Assembly (NCBI GenBank): GCA_945901855.1
Contig: CAMDLT010000005.1
Span: forward strand, 1-64,000
Length of the DNA stretch: 64,000 nt
DNA from: Asaia bogorensis
Lineage (GTDB): Bacteria > Pseudomonadota > Alphaproteobacteria > CACIAM-22H2
Direction of reading: 5' to 3'
Made by a program: the position numbers and the translations under genes. Numbering within the stretch: position 1 is the stretch's first letter; each line of letters starts with the position of its first letter. A model generated the notes under the pieces. That model saw only the letters and a list, made by a program, of their open reading frames with translations, did no database searches and was not told the DNA's origin. Below are positions 45,697-61,480 of this stretch, piece by piece.

Positions 45697-47027
45697 CCTC
45701 TTTCGGGGCTTGCGGCAAAGGCAAGGCGGGGTTCGGTTGAGCTGGATGCGGGGACGGAAACGATCTTTGCGGCGAGTCGGGCCGAGAGCAAAAACAGCAG
45801 CGCTTCGGCCGCGAACACGGTGGCGTAGGCGTGCGCGCTATCGGCGAGCAGGCTGCGCGCAATGTCGCTGGCGAGCGCGCCCGCAAAGCCGCCGATGCCG
45901 AACGCGATGGCTTGCGCGGCGCCCCACAGCCCCATGCGGGTGCCCTCGCGCCCGCTGCGGCCTTGGCCGGCCAGTTCCATCATCGAGCCGATCGCCGCGA
46001 CCGCAAACGCGCCGTTGGCAACGCCCAGCACGAAGACGCAGATCTGCAACGGGAAGCCCGTTCCGACGAGCCCGCCGACCGCAAGCGCGCCAAGCGCCCC
46101 AAACGACGCGATGCAGCCGCCGATCGTCCAGGCGCGCAAGCTGCCGATGCGCCGTTTGCCGCTGCCCAGCAACGCCACCACCAGCATGCCCGCGAACACG
46201 CCGCCATGCTGCAGCCCGGCAAGGCCCGTCGATTGGCCGGGCGTGTAGCCGAAGACGGTGCCCGCAAACGGTTCGAGGATCAGGTCCTGCGCGCTGTAGG
46301 CGAGCATCGAAACAAACACAAAAATTGTGAAGCGCCGCGCTTGCGGCTCGGCCCAGATTTCGCCCAGCGCCTGTCTGAAGTCGGTTTTGCGCGACGGCTG
46401 CAAGGCGGGCGCGTCGCGCTTTTGCCCTTCGATGCCCCGCACCGCCAGAAGCGCCATCAGGAAAGCTGCCAGCGATACGCAGGCCGTCACCGCCACCAGA
46501 CGCTCGGGCGTGTAGGGATCGAGGAAACGCGCGGCCGTCCCGGCCGTTATCGCAAAGCCTGCGATCATCATCATCCAAACGATCGTGGCGGCGGCGGCGC
46601 GCCTTGACGGTTCGACGCGTTTGGCGAGCAACGCGAGCAGCGAGGTGCCCGCAGCCCCCACGCCCAAGCCGATCATGCCAAAGGCGACGAACCCGAGCGC
46701 CAAGCCGAGCAAGAGGCTTTCGACCATCGTCGCCGTCGCGACTGCAGCCAAAATCCCGCCGACCGCGAGGACAAAAATTCCGCCAACGATCCATGGCGTG
46801 CGCCGCGCGCCGGTGTCCGATCCGTAGCCCAGCCGCGGGCGCAGCATCTGGATCGCATAATGGAAGCCGACAAGCGCGCCCGGCAGCAAAGCGGGCAACG
46901 CAAGTTCGACCACCATGATGCGGTTCAGCGTGGATGTGGTCATGACGACGACGGCGCCAAGTGCCGTCTGCACCAAACCCAGGCGCACGATCGCAATCCA
47001 GCCCAGATACGTGCCTGCCCCGTTCAT
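45693..47027 (-). CDS. PucC/Bch2-family membrane transporter-like protein
   Basis: Multi-helix major-facilitator-like protein of the BCD (bacteriochlorophyll delivery) group, 444 aa and about 12 helices. LVQTALGAVVVMTTSTLNRI and MVVELALPALLPGALVGFHY, then LRPRLGYGSDTGARRTPWIV, are family signatures; QDLILEPFAGTVFGYTPGQS is the second-half signature. Matches the ORF428/bch2 position beside bchP in Rhodobacter. The related LhaA is encoded at 59246-60685. Role is inferred to be pigment handling or LH assembly. It is 10 bp downstream of aerR. Confidence 0.92.
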   Translation of the reverse strand: MNGAGTYLGWIAIVRLGLVQTALGAVVVMTTSTLNRIMVVELALPALLPGALVGFHYAIQMLRPRLGYGSDTGARRTPWIVGGIFVLAVGGILAAVATATMVESLLLGLALGFVAFGMIGLGVGAAGTSLLALLAKRVEPSRRAAAATIVWMMMIAGFAITAGTAARFLDPYTPERLVAVTACVSLAAFLMALLAVRGIEGQKRDAPALQPSRKTDFRQALGEIWAEPQARRFTIFVFVSMLAYSAQDLILEPFAGTVFGYTPGQSTGLAGLQHGGVFAGMLVVALLGSGKRRIGSLRAWTIGGCIASFGALGALAVGGLVGTGFPLQICVFVLGVANGAFAVAAIGSMMELAGQGRSGREGTRMGLWGAAQAIAFGIGGFAGALASDIARSLLADSAHAYATVFAAEALLFLLSARLAAKIVSVPASSSTEPRLAFAASPERG

Positions 47028-47037
47028 TGCCGGGGCC

Positions 47038-48090
47038 TCAGGCGCGGTAGGCGCGGTCCGCGAGCATCGTCAGCATGTTGCGTGCCTGGCGCACGGCTTG
47101 GCGGCCGTCGGCGGCAACCGTATCGGCGCCCACCAGCGAGACGTAATCGGGCCGGTCGACGAACACGCGTCCGCCGACCATGATGCCGAGCGCGCGGTTG
47201 CGCGTATCGCGGCGAATGCGGTGGATGCAGCCTGCCAGCGGTTCGAGCAGCGCATCGCAGCTCGCCGACAGGCCGACGACCGAAAAACTCTCCTGGCGAA
47301 CGAGCCGGCCAAGATCGTTTGTCGAAACTGCCGTCATGCACGTGACATCCCAGCCGGCGCGGCGGAAAAACTCTTCGACCATCGTGATGCCGAAGACGTG
47401 CGTTTCGCCCGGCGTCGCCGCCAGCAAAATACGATGGTGCGCGTCGCGAACGGTGGGGGCGCGATAGCGCGGCCCAAATTCGCGCAGCAAACCCTGCAGC
47501 TTGGCAAGACCCAGCATGACATCGGCAAAGCTTGCGCGGTCGTCGTTCCAGGCTTCGCCCAAAAAGCGCGCGGCCGGGGCGAGCAGTTCGAGATAGATCG
47601 CTTCGAGCGACGTATGGCCTGCCAGCAGGCATTCGATGTAGCCAGCGGGCGCTTGCGGATCGGCGGCGAGCAGCGTTTGCGCAAAGGCGGCGACGACGGC
47701 TTCGTCGATGACGCCAAGCACGATCGCGCCGGGACGGGCGAACATCGATTTGGTCGCCACGCGACGACCGGCGCCACGCGCCAACAGCAGGCGCGGAACG
47801 ATGTCGTTTTCGATGGTATCGGCGACCGAACGCAGATCGTCGGCAACTTTTTGGCTATGCGCTTGGCTGTCCTGCAGCTGGCTGTCGCGCGCCCGGTCGC
47901 CCGGCGCGTCGTCGTAGCGCGTGTCTTGCTGGAAGCGGGTTCGCTTTGAGCGCGTCCGGCGCAGCATCTGCGTCGCGGTGCGCGTGGTTGTCGTCGTCGG
48001 ACTTTCCTGAAGGTTCAACCCCTCCAGCCCCTGTTGCCCAACGAGCGCTCGCGACAGATTCTGTCCCAAAGCATCCCCCCCCCTGTACAT
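47038..48090 (-). CDS. aerR: B12-binding antirepressor AerR/PpaA
   Basis: Cobalamin-binding regulator that modulates PpsR/CrtJ. The chosen ATG at 48090 gives 350 aa; an upstream ATG at 48165 would overlap the PpsR site at 48160-48177 and is less likely. The C-terminal domain shows the variant B12 motif ATPGETHVFGITMVEEFFRR (E-x-H-x-x-G), preceded by a helical B12-binding cap, and VVGLSASCDALLEPLAGCIH. The N-terminal 100 residues are polar and low-complexity. A run of nine Gs just after the start codon is a hot spot for frame change. It is between ppsR and bch2 on the same strand. Confidence 0.85.
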   Translation of the reverse strand: MYRGGDALGQNLSRALVGQQGLEGLNLQESPTTTTTRTATQMLRRTRSKRTRFQQDTRYDDAPGDRARDSQLQDSQAHSQKVADDLRSVADTIENDIVPRLLLARGAGRRVATKSMFARPGAIVLGVIDEAVVAAFAQTLLAADPQAPAGYIECLLAGHTSLEAIYLELLAPAARFLGEAWNDDRASFADVMLGLAKLQGLLREFGPRYRAPTVRDAHHRILLAATPGETHVFGITMVEEFFRRAGWDVTCMTAVSTNDLGRLVRQESFSVVGLSASCDALLEPLAGCIHRIRRDTRNRALGIMVGGRVFVDRPDYVSLVGADTVAADGRQAVRQARNMLTMLADRAYRA

Positions 48091-48159
48091 GCGGTCGATG
48101 GGATACGTCCCCCGACGACACCGCCGCAATGAATGAACCCTGGTCTTGGCATCGATTGT

Positions 48160-48177
48160 TGTCAAGGCGTCTTTACA
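48160..48177. promoter_or_regulatory. PpsR/CrtJ binding site upstream of aerR
   Basis: TGTCAAGGCGTCTTTACA is a perfect TGT-N12-ACA palindrome. On the aerR strand it contains a TTGACA that could be the -35. It lies 70 bp before the chosen aerR start and implies that PpsR feeds back on its own antirepressor. Confidence 0.7.
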
Positions 48178-48532
48178 GGTTCGCGACGAAAATACCGCGA
48201 ATCTTCGTCGCGCACGATTTTGTGGGTGCAGTGCAACGTTGCGGGCGCATCGCGCGCGCAGAACCCGCCGCTATGCGCGGCATGCGTTGAAACGGCGAAC
48301 GATTCGATCCACAGAGCGCCACCCACGCGCCTCTCAGAAATCTCAAAAACCCCTTATTTACGGGTCTTTTGGTGGATATCGGGGGTATCCTGTTCGCAGG
48401 CGCACACAGGATGCCGAACCGATTCTGCGGCGCGTATGTGCGCCTTCTGGTACCGCAAAACGCCCGAAGCGATGCGCGCATCGACCGCCCGTTTTAAAAA
48501 ATACATGCTTAAATGGACCGATGCGCCGGAGT
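48178..48532. other. ppsR-aerR intergenic region; no gene recognised
   Basis: About 355 bp without a convincing ORF. It contains a few short inverted repeats and an AT-rich patch (GTTTTAAAAAATACATGCTTAA without the last base pairs of the ppsR gene) near 48490-48512. No tRNA or terminator with a T-tract was seen. Confidence 0.4.
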
Positions 48533-49972
48533 CTATGGCGGCGAATCCGAGTCGCTCGCCCCGTCGCCAAGTCCATAACGTCGCAACTTTACATATAGAC
48601 TTTGTCGGCTGAGGCCGAGCATCTCGGCGGCCGACGCGCGGTTGTCGCGCGTGAGTTCGAGCGCCGCCTCGATGCACAGCCGCTCGATCATGTCGGTGGT
48701 TTCGCGCACGAGTTCTTTAAGGGACACGCGCCCGACAAGCTCGGTCAGCTGTTCGACCGAATGCGGCAGTTCGCGGCTGCGTTTGGGATCGCTGCGCACG
48801 CGGCCCGCAACGCTGCGGATGGCAAAACTGAAGATCGGCTTGCCGCCCGCGACGGCAGAGGCGGCCGAAATTTCGACGTCCGTCTGCGCGCCCAATTCGC
48901 CGCGCAGACTGGTCGCGAACAGCCGTACATTGGCGCGCTGGCGCAGATTGGCCATCAGCACGTTGAAGTCGATGCCGTCGCGCCCGACCCATTGGTCGAG
49001 CGTGCCGGCATAGGCTTGGTCGGGCGAGGTGAGCTGCGCCATCTCCAAAAAAGCCGCGTTGGCGCTGAGCACGCGCCCGGTCGAGTCGCACGACACGAAC
49101 GCATCGGGCGACTGGTCGGCCAGCCGCGCAAGGGCCGCTTCTTCGCCGCCCGCTGCCGCCGACTTTACCCCCAATACGTTCGGCGCTCCGCCAGCCGCCG
49201 TCAGCCGAACGAGCAGCAGCGTGGCCCCTTCCTGTCGGAAGACCGCGATGCCGATGCGCACCGTGCGTCCGCCGTCCAGATGCAAGACCGTCTCGTCGCT
49301 GCGCCCGGACGCGCGCACGCCCGCCAGCATGTCGGCGAGCAGTTTGGCGTTTGCGGACTCGAAAATCTCGGTGAAATTTCGCCCGACCAAGCGTTTGACG
49401 GTGCCGACAAAGATCTGTTCGGCGGCCGGATTGGCTTCGATGATTTTTTGGGTCGTGCCGTCGACGATGGCCACGCCGTCGGCGGCGTGCTGGAACAGCA
49501 GCCGATAGCGCGTCTCGGCGCTGCGCAGACGCGAATAGTCGCGCTCGAGCGATTGCTGGGCATCCATCAGGCGCTGTTGCAACGCCGACATATCGCGCAA
49601 ATCGCGACCGAACGCGACGATGCGCTCGCTTTTGGAGGCGCGCGTCGCGCGGTAGAGCACGGGCACGCTGGTATCGCCGGTCGGATGGTTGACCTGGCGC
49701 CAGCGCGGCACGGACGCGCTGTCGCAGTCGCGCAAAATAGCCGCGATCTTGGGCTTGCTTTCGATCGTCACCAGATCGACCCAGCGTTTGCCGATCCATT
49801 TTTCGGGCGAACCCAACTGCGCGGCCAGGCTGTCGCCTTGAAAGACCGCGTCGCGCACCGTGCCGTCGGAATCGAGCGACAGGGTGATATCCGTGCTCGC
49901 CGCAACGATATTGGCGGCACTTTCGATCGAAAGAGAACCGAGCGCTTCCTTGGGCTTGATAAATCCGGTCAC
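48533..49972 (-). CDS. ppsR: transcriptional regulator PpsR/CrtJ
   Basis: Redox and light-linked repressor of photosynthesis genes that binds TGT-N12-ACA. The GTG at 49972 (VTGFIKPKEALGSLSIESAA) follows AAAGGA and gives 479 aa, close to known PpsR length; the open frame extends to 50092. Two or more PAS regions are visible (ITLSLDSDGTVRDAVF and LFQHAADGVAIVDGTTQKII, AFVSCDSTGRVLSANAAF). The Fis-type HTH is at the C-terminus: TRDNRASAAEMLGLSRQSLY. Cys in ERLCIEAALELTRD corresponds to the redox-active C-terminal Cys of CrtJ. Divergent from bchF. Confidence 0.94.
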   Translation of the reverse strand: MTGFIKPKEALGSLSIESAANIVAASTDITLSLDSDGTVRDAVFQGDSLAAQLGSPEKWIGKRWVDLVTIESKPKIAAILRDCDSASVPRWRQVNHPTGDTSVPVLYRATRASKSERIVAFGRDLRDMSALQQRLMDAQQSLERDYSRLRSAETRYRLLFQHAADGVAIVDGTTQKIIEANPAAEQIFVGTVKRLVGRNFTEIFESANAKLLADMLAGVRASGRSDETVLHLDGGRTVRIGIAVFRQEGATLLLVRLTAAGGAPNVLGVKSAAAGGEEAALARLADQSPDAFVSCDSTGRVLSANAAFLEMAQLTSPDQAYAGTLDQWVGRDGIDFNVLMANLRQRANVRLFATSLRGELGAQTDVEISAASAVAGGKPIFSFAIRSVAGRVRSDPKRSRELPHSVEQLTELVGRVSLKELVRETTDMIERLCIEAALELTRDNRASAAEMLGLSRQSLYVKLRRYGLGDGASDSDSPP

Positions 49973-50303
49973 GCGCAGGGAGGTCCTTTGGCGGTAGCGC
50001 CCGAGACTCGGACGCGAAGGAAGCAAAGTTGTGAGCGTTAAAGCAGAGTTACAGTCGAAATTGTCCAAAATCTGGCACGATCGGAAGGTCACCCCGATGT
50101 TTTGACGCTATCTCTACCCTTGCTGGCGATCCGATGGACGCGGATTGGCGCCGTTTTCTCCCATGGCGGATCTGCCAGCTTCTCGCCAATCTCCGATATT
50201 CCCGTTTGATTGCAACGACTAAACACCGTTTTTACAGTCCAACCGCCGACGTTAATACTTGGGAACGATGTCAAAGTTTTTATCGAGTGTCAACCAAATC
50301 AAA
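49973..50303. other. ppsR-bchF divergent intergenic region
   Basis: About 330 bp. No convincing gene is seen. It is clearly more AT-rich than its flanks towards bchF and must hold the ppsR promoter and part of the bchF one. No perfect PpsR palindrome is present. Confidence 0.4.
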
Positions 50304-50344
50304 CGTAAACTTACGTTGACAGACTGATTTTGCAGCCCTAGTCT
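50288..50344 (+). promoter_or_regulatory. candidate bchF promoter with degenerate PpsR-like sites
   Basis: TTGACA (50316-50321), a 17-bp spacer and TAGTCT (50339-50344) lie 39 bp before the bchF ATG. CGT-N12-ACA (50304-50321) overlaps the -35 exactly as at bchC, with one mismatch in the first half site; TGT-N12-ACG (50288-50305) lies beside it. Confidence 0.5.
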
Positions 50345-50382
50345 TTCTTTCGAACGATGGCCCCATAAAGAGGCAAAACGCC

Positions 50383-52322
<1,940 letters not shown>

Positions 52323-52326
52323 CGCC

Positions 52327-53902
52327 ATGCAGCTGACCGTATGGACATACGAGGGCCCCCCGCATGTCGGCGCGATGCGCGTCGCGACGGCGCTCGAAAA
52401 CGTCCATTACGTGCTGCACGCGCCGCAGGGCGACACCTATGCCGATCTGCTGTTCACGATGATCGAGCGGCGCGCCAAGCGCCCGCCGGTCACCTACACG
52501 ACCTTCCAGGCGCGCGATCTTGGCGGCGATACGGCCGATCTGTTCAAGGTCGCGGTGCGCGAGGCGTTCGAACGCTTCAAGCCGGCCGCGATGCTGGTCG
52601 GCGCGTCGTGCACGGCCGAGCTGATCCAGGACGATCCGGCCGGGCTTGCCAAAGCGCTCGCGCTGCCGATCCCGGTCGTGCCGCTCGAACTGCCGTCCTA
52701 TCAGAAAAAAGAAAATTGGGGGGCCAGCGAAACCTTCTATCGCTTGGTGCGTGCGCTGGCTTCGCCCAACGCCCCGGCCCCAGGCGCCAAGCGCCCCCCG
52801 CGCGCGCAAGGCGAGCGCCCGCGGTGCAATTTGCTGGGGCCGACGGCGCTGGGTTTCCGCCACCGCGACGATGTCGCGGAAATCGAAAAACTGCTGGGCC
52901 AGCTTGGCATCGATGTCGACGTGGTGGCGCCGATGGGCGCTACGGCCGCCGATATCGCGCGGTTGGGCGAGGCCGATTTCAGCGTCGTGCTCTATCCCGA
53001 AATCGCCAACCAAGCGGCGGCGTGGCTGTCGAAAACGTTCGACCAGCCCGTCGTGCGCACGGTGCCGATCGGCATGGGGGCCACGCGCGATTTTGTCGCC
53101 GAAGTCGCCGCGGTCGCAGGCATCGACGCAACCGCCTTGCTCGCGGATGCGCCGTCGCGCGCACCTTGGTACGCCAAATCGGTCGACTCGAACTATCTGA
53201 CCGCCAAGCGCGTGTTCGTGTTCGGCGATGCCACGCACGCGATCGCGGCCGCGCGCATTGCCGCACGCGAACTTGGCTTTACGGTCGTGGGGCTTGGCAC
53301 CTACAGCCGCGAGTTCGCGCGCGAAGTGCGCGAAGCCGCCAAGCTCTACGGCATCGAAGCCTTGATCACCGACGACTATCTGGAAGTCGAGGCCAAGGTC
53401 GCCGAACTGCAGCCCGAACTGGTTCTGGGCACGCAGATGGAGCGCCACATCGCCAAGCGCCAAGGCGTTCCGTGCGCGGTCATTTCGGCGCCCGTGCATG
53501 TGCAGGATTTTCCCGCGCGCTATTCGCCGCAGATGGGTTTCGAGGGCGCGAACGTGCTGTTCGACACCTGGGTCCATCCGCTGATGATGGGCCTTGAAGA
53601 ACATCTGCTGACGATGTTCCGCGGCGATTTCGAATTCCACGACCAGGCGGGCTCTTCGCATCTGGGGGCCGGCAAATCGCACGCGGCCGGGCAACCTGCG
53701 CCGGTCGCCGCCGAGCAGCCCGCTGCCGCCCCCGCGGCGGCGAGCGTGGTTGCCTCGCCTGCGGGCGCGCCCGTCTGGGCGGCCGATGCGGAAAAAGAGC
53801 TGAAGAAGATCCCGTTTTTCGTGCGCGGCAAGGCGCGCCGCAACACCGAGCGTTTTTCGCTCGAACGCGGCGTTGCCGTCATCACTGTGGAGACACTGTA
53901 CG

Positions 53903-53928
<26 letters not shown>
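52327..53928 (+). CDS. bchB: light-independent protochlorophyllide reductase subunit B
   Basis: NifK-like catalytic subunit of DPOR; 533 aa from ATG 52327. The N-terminus [20 protein letters not shown] is the standard BchB start, with the Asp ligand in the [19 protein letters not shown] region and [20 protein letters not shown] a cluster Cys. A low-complexity Ala/Pro linker ([17 protein letters not shown]) leads to the C-terminal [17 protein letters not shown] domain, which binds substrate in known structures. bchH overlaps the end by 26 bp. Confidence 0.97.
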
Positions 53929-58547
<4,619 letters not shown>

Positions 58548-58548
<1 letters not shown>

Positions 58549-59249
58549 TGGCTAGCGCTTCCTACGCCAACCGCCGCAACCAGATCGAAACCTATTTCGA
58601 CCGCACGGCAGCCGATGCTTGGGCAAAGCTGACCTCCACGGCGCCGGTCGGGCGCATTCGCGCGACCGTGCGCGCGGGGCGCGATCGGATGCGCAACACG
58701 CTGCTGGGCCGCCTGCCGAACGACATGCGCGGCCTGCGCGTGCTCGATGCCGGTTGCGGGACGGGCGCGTTTGCAGTCGAAGCGGCGCGGCGCGGCGCGC
58801 AAGTGCTCGCGATCGATCTGTCGTCCACGCTGGTTGCGCTTGCCAACGAACGCGCGCCGCGCGATCTGGGGCATGGCACCATCGAGTTTCGCGTCGGCGA
58901 CATGTCGGACGCGTCGCTTGGCAAATTCGACCATGTGGTGGCGATGGACTCGCTGATCCACTATGCGGCCAAGGACGTGGCGCGCGTGCTGGGCGACATT
59001 GCGGCGCGCACCGGCGGTTCGATCCAATTCACCTTCGCGCCAAGCACGCCGGTACTGGCGGCGTTTTGGGCCGTCGGTCGGCTGTTTCCGCGCGGCGATC
59101 GCGCGCCCGCGATCGAACCGATTCGCGAAACCACTCTGCGCCGCATGATCGCACAGCACGCGCGGCTGGCCGATTGGCGCGAAACCGCCACCGAGCGCGT
59201 GGCCAGCGGCTTCTACACCTCGCAATCGATGGAGCTGAAGCGCCGATGA
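58548..59249 (+). CDS. bchM: magnesium protoporphyrin O-methyltransferase
   Basis: SAM-dependent methylation of Mg-protoporphyrin IX, the step after Mg insertion; 233 aa. SAM motif RVLDAGCGTGAFAVEAARRG near residues 64-83, and the N-terminal VGRIRATVRAGRDRMRNTLL is BchM-typical. FYTSQSMELKRR closes the protein. Start ATG 58548 overlaps the bchL stop; the 3' end overlaps lhaA (ATGA). Confidence 0.95.
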
Positions 59250-60685
59250 GCTGGCTGTCGCTGCAAACGCGCAAACTGCTGACGGGGATGGGGCCGCGCG
59301 TTGTGCGCTTCCTGCCGTTTGCGGACGCGGCGACTGCCGATCTGCCGCTCGGGCGCTTGCTGCGTCTGTCGCTGTTCCAGCTGACGGGCGGCATGGCCTT
59401 TGTGCTGCTCAACGGCACGCTCAATCGCGTGATGATCGTCGAACTCGCCGTGCCCGCAAGCCTCGTGGCCGTCATGGTCGCGCTGCCGCTGCTGTTTGCG
59501 CCGCTGCGCGCGCTCGTTGGGTTCCGCTCCGATACGCATCGCTCGGCCATCGGCTGGCGGCGCGTGCCGTATATCTGGATGGGCACCATGCTGCAGTTCG
59601 GCGGCTTGGCGATCATGCCGTTTGCTTTGTTGGTGCTGTCGGGCGACGGCGAAGCGCCGGTGTGGGTCGGGCAGCTGGGCGCTTCGCTCGCTTTCCTGCT
59701 CGTGGGTGCGGGCATGCTGACGGCCCAAACGGCCGGCTTGGCGCTCGCCACCGACTTGGCGAGCGAAACCTCGCGCCCGCGCGTGGTGGCGCTCATGTAC
59801 GTAACGTTGCTGGTGGGCTCGATCGCCAGCGGCCTCGTTTTTGGACAGTTGCTGGCCGAGTTCAGCGCGCTACGCCTCGTGCAGGTGATCCAGGGTGCTG
59901 CCGTCGTCACGGTTGTGCTGAACGTCGTGGCACTGTGGAAACAAGAAGTGCGCAACCCCGGCGCCACGTCCCGTCGCGTTGCCCAGCCGCGTTTTGCCGA
60001 CGAATGGCGCGCCCTTGCCGGTGCCGGGCGCACGCATCGCCTGCTCGTCGCCGTCGGGCTTGGCACGGCGGCCTTTGCCATGCAGGACATTTTGCTCGAA
60101 CCTTATGGCGGCCATGTGCTGAAAATGAGCGTCGCCGCGACGACCGAACTGACGGCGCTGCTGGCGTTGGGCTCGCTTGGCGCGTTTGGGCTTGCAGCGA
60201 CGGCGCTGGAGCGCGGCGCCGACCCGCATCGGCTTGCGGCCTACGGCGCGTTGGTCGGCATCGTTGCGTTTGCGCTGGTGGTTTTTTCGGCCCCGCTTGC
60301 GGCGCCCGCGATGTTTCGCATCGGCGTGCTGGCGATCGGGTTTGGCGGCGGGCTGTTCTCGGTCAGCACCTTGACGGCCGTCATGTCGATCAAAACACAG
60401 GGTCGCACGGGTCTGGCCCTCGGCGCTTGGGGTGCCGTGCAGGCAACGGCTGCCGGGGCCGCAGTCGCCCTTGGCGGGCTGATCAGCGATGCGGTCGGCA
60501 CGCTTGCCCAGCAGGGCGCTTTGGGCGACGCGCTCACCGATGCGTCGATCGGCTACAGCGTCGTCTATCATCTTGAGATTGCATTGCTGTTCGCGACATT
60601 GGTCGCGATCGGGCCGCTTGTGCGGGCCGATCGCCGGTCGCGCGCGGGGTCGCGTAAATTCGGTCTGGCCGAGATGCCGGGCTGA
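59246..60685 (+). CDS. lhaA: LH1 assembly protein LhaA (PucC family)
   Basis: Membrane protein of about 12 helices required for LH1 formation; 479 aa. FQLTGGMAFVLLNGTLNRVM and MIVELAVPASLVAVMVALPL, then LVGFRSDTHRSAIGWRRVPY, are family motifs; the second-half QDILLEPYGGHVLKMSVAAT mirrors that of the Bch2 homologue in this window. Location between bchM and puhA is the canonical lhaA position. Start overlaps bchM (ATGA). Confidence 0.95.
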   Translation: MSWLSLQTRKLLTGMGPRVVRFLPFADAATADLPLGRLLRLSLFQLTGGMAFVLLNGTLNRVMIVELAVPASLVAVMVALPLLFAPLRALVGFRSDTHRSAIGWRRVPYIWMGTMLQFGGLAIMPFALLVLSGDGEAPVWVGQLGASLAFLLVGAGMLTAQTAGLALATDLASETSRPRVVALMYVTLLVGSIASGLVFGQLLAEFSALRLVQVIQGAAVVTVVLNVVALWKQEVRNPGATSRRVAQPRFADEWRALAGAGRTHRLLVAVGLGTAAFAMQDILLEPYGGHVLKMSVAATTELTALLALGSLGAFGLAATALERGADPHRLAAYGALVGIVAFALVVFSAPLAAPAMFRIGVLAIGFGGGLFSVSTLTAVMSIKTQGRTGLALGAWGAVQATAAGAAVALGGLISDAVGTLAQQGALGDALTDASIGYSVVYHLEIALLFATLVAIGPLVRADRRSRAGSRKFGLAEMPG

Positions 60686-60712
60686 GGGAAAACAAAGGGC
60701 GGGAGGCAGACC

Positions 60713-61480
60713 ATGGAAATGGGAATCGTCGCACAGAATTTCGACATCGCGCAGATCGCGCTCTACATGTTCTGGGCGTTTTTCGCAGGGCTGATCTACT
60801 ATCTGCATCGCGAGAACAAACGCGAAGGCTATCCGCTGGAAAGCGAGCGCCCGTCGGGCGTGGTCGTGCAGGGCTTCCCGGCCGTGCCCGCGCCCAAAAC
60901 CTACCTCATGCGCGACGGCAGCACGGTCCAAGTGCCCCGGATCGAACCGCGGGAAACCGTCAAGGCCGAGCACGTGCAGAACTATCCGGGTTCGCCGCTC
61001 GAGCCGACCGGCGATCCGATGGTCGATGCGGTGGGCCCGGCCGCCTACGCGATGCGCGCCGACCATCCCGAGATGACCTACGAAAACGAGCCCACGCTGG
61101 TGCCGATGCGCCTTGCGCCCGGCTACAGCGTCGCGACCGAAGATCCCGATCCGCGCGGCATGGCCGTGGTCGGCGTCGACAACGTCGTGGCGGGTACGGT
61201 CTCGGAACTGTGGATCGATCGCGGCGAAATGATGCTGCGCTATCTTGAAGTTGCGGTGAAGGCCACGGGCAAGAAGGTGTTGCTGCCAATGATGATGGCG
61301 CGCGTCGATGCCAAGCGCGCCCGCGTGACGGTCGCCTCGATCCGCGGCGACCAGTTCGCGCAAGTGCCACTCACGGCAAGCCTCGACCAAGTCACCCTGC
61401 GCGAAGAAGACCGCATCAGCGCCTACTATGCGGGCGGCCATCTCTACGCGCTGCCCTCGCGCTCGGAGCCCCTGATATGA
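60713..61480 (+). CDS. puhA: photosynthetic reaction centre H subunit
   Basis: Cytoplasmic-facing H subunit with one N-terminal membrane helix; 255 aa. FDIAQIALYMFWAFFAGLIY is the helix region with the following YLHRENKREGYPLESERPSG; PRGMAVVGVDNVVAGTVSEL is the PRC-barrel domain segment and EDRISAYYAGGHLYALPSRS the C-terminal one. Controls proton delivery to QB. It follows lhaA by 27 bp after a GGGAGG site, and its stop overlaps puhB (ATGA). Confidence 0.97.
   Translation: MEMGIVAQNFDIAQIALYMFWAFFAGLIYYLHRENKREGYPLESERPSGVVVQGFPAVPAPKTYLMRDGSTVQVPRIEPRETVKAEHVQNYPGSPLEPTGDPMVDAVGPAAYAMRADHPEMTYENEPTLVPMRLAPGYSVATEDPDPRGMAVVGVDNVVAGTVSELWIDRGEMMLRYLEVAVKATGKKVLLPMMMARVDAKRARVTVASIRGDQFAQVPLTASLDQVTLREEDRISAYYAGGHLYALPSRSEPLI

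Noticed and set aside
48178-48532. Possible tRNA or sRNA in the ppsR-aerR gap
   Set aside because: No cloverleaf with a proper T-loop was found, and no T-tract terminator.
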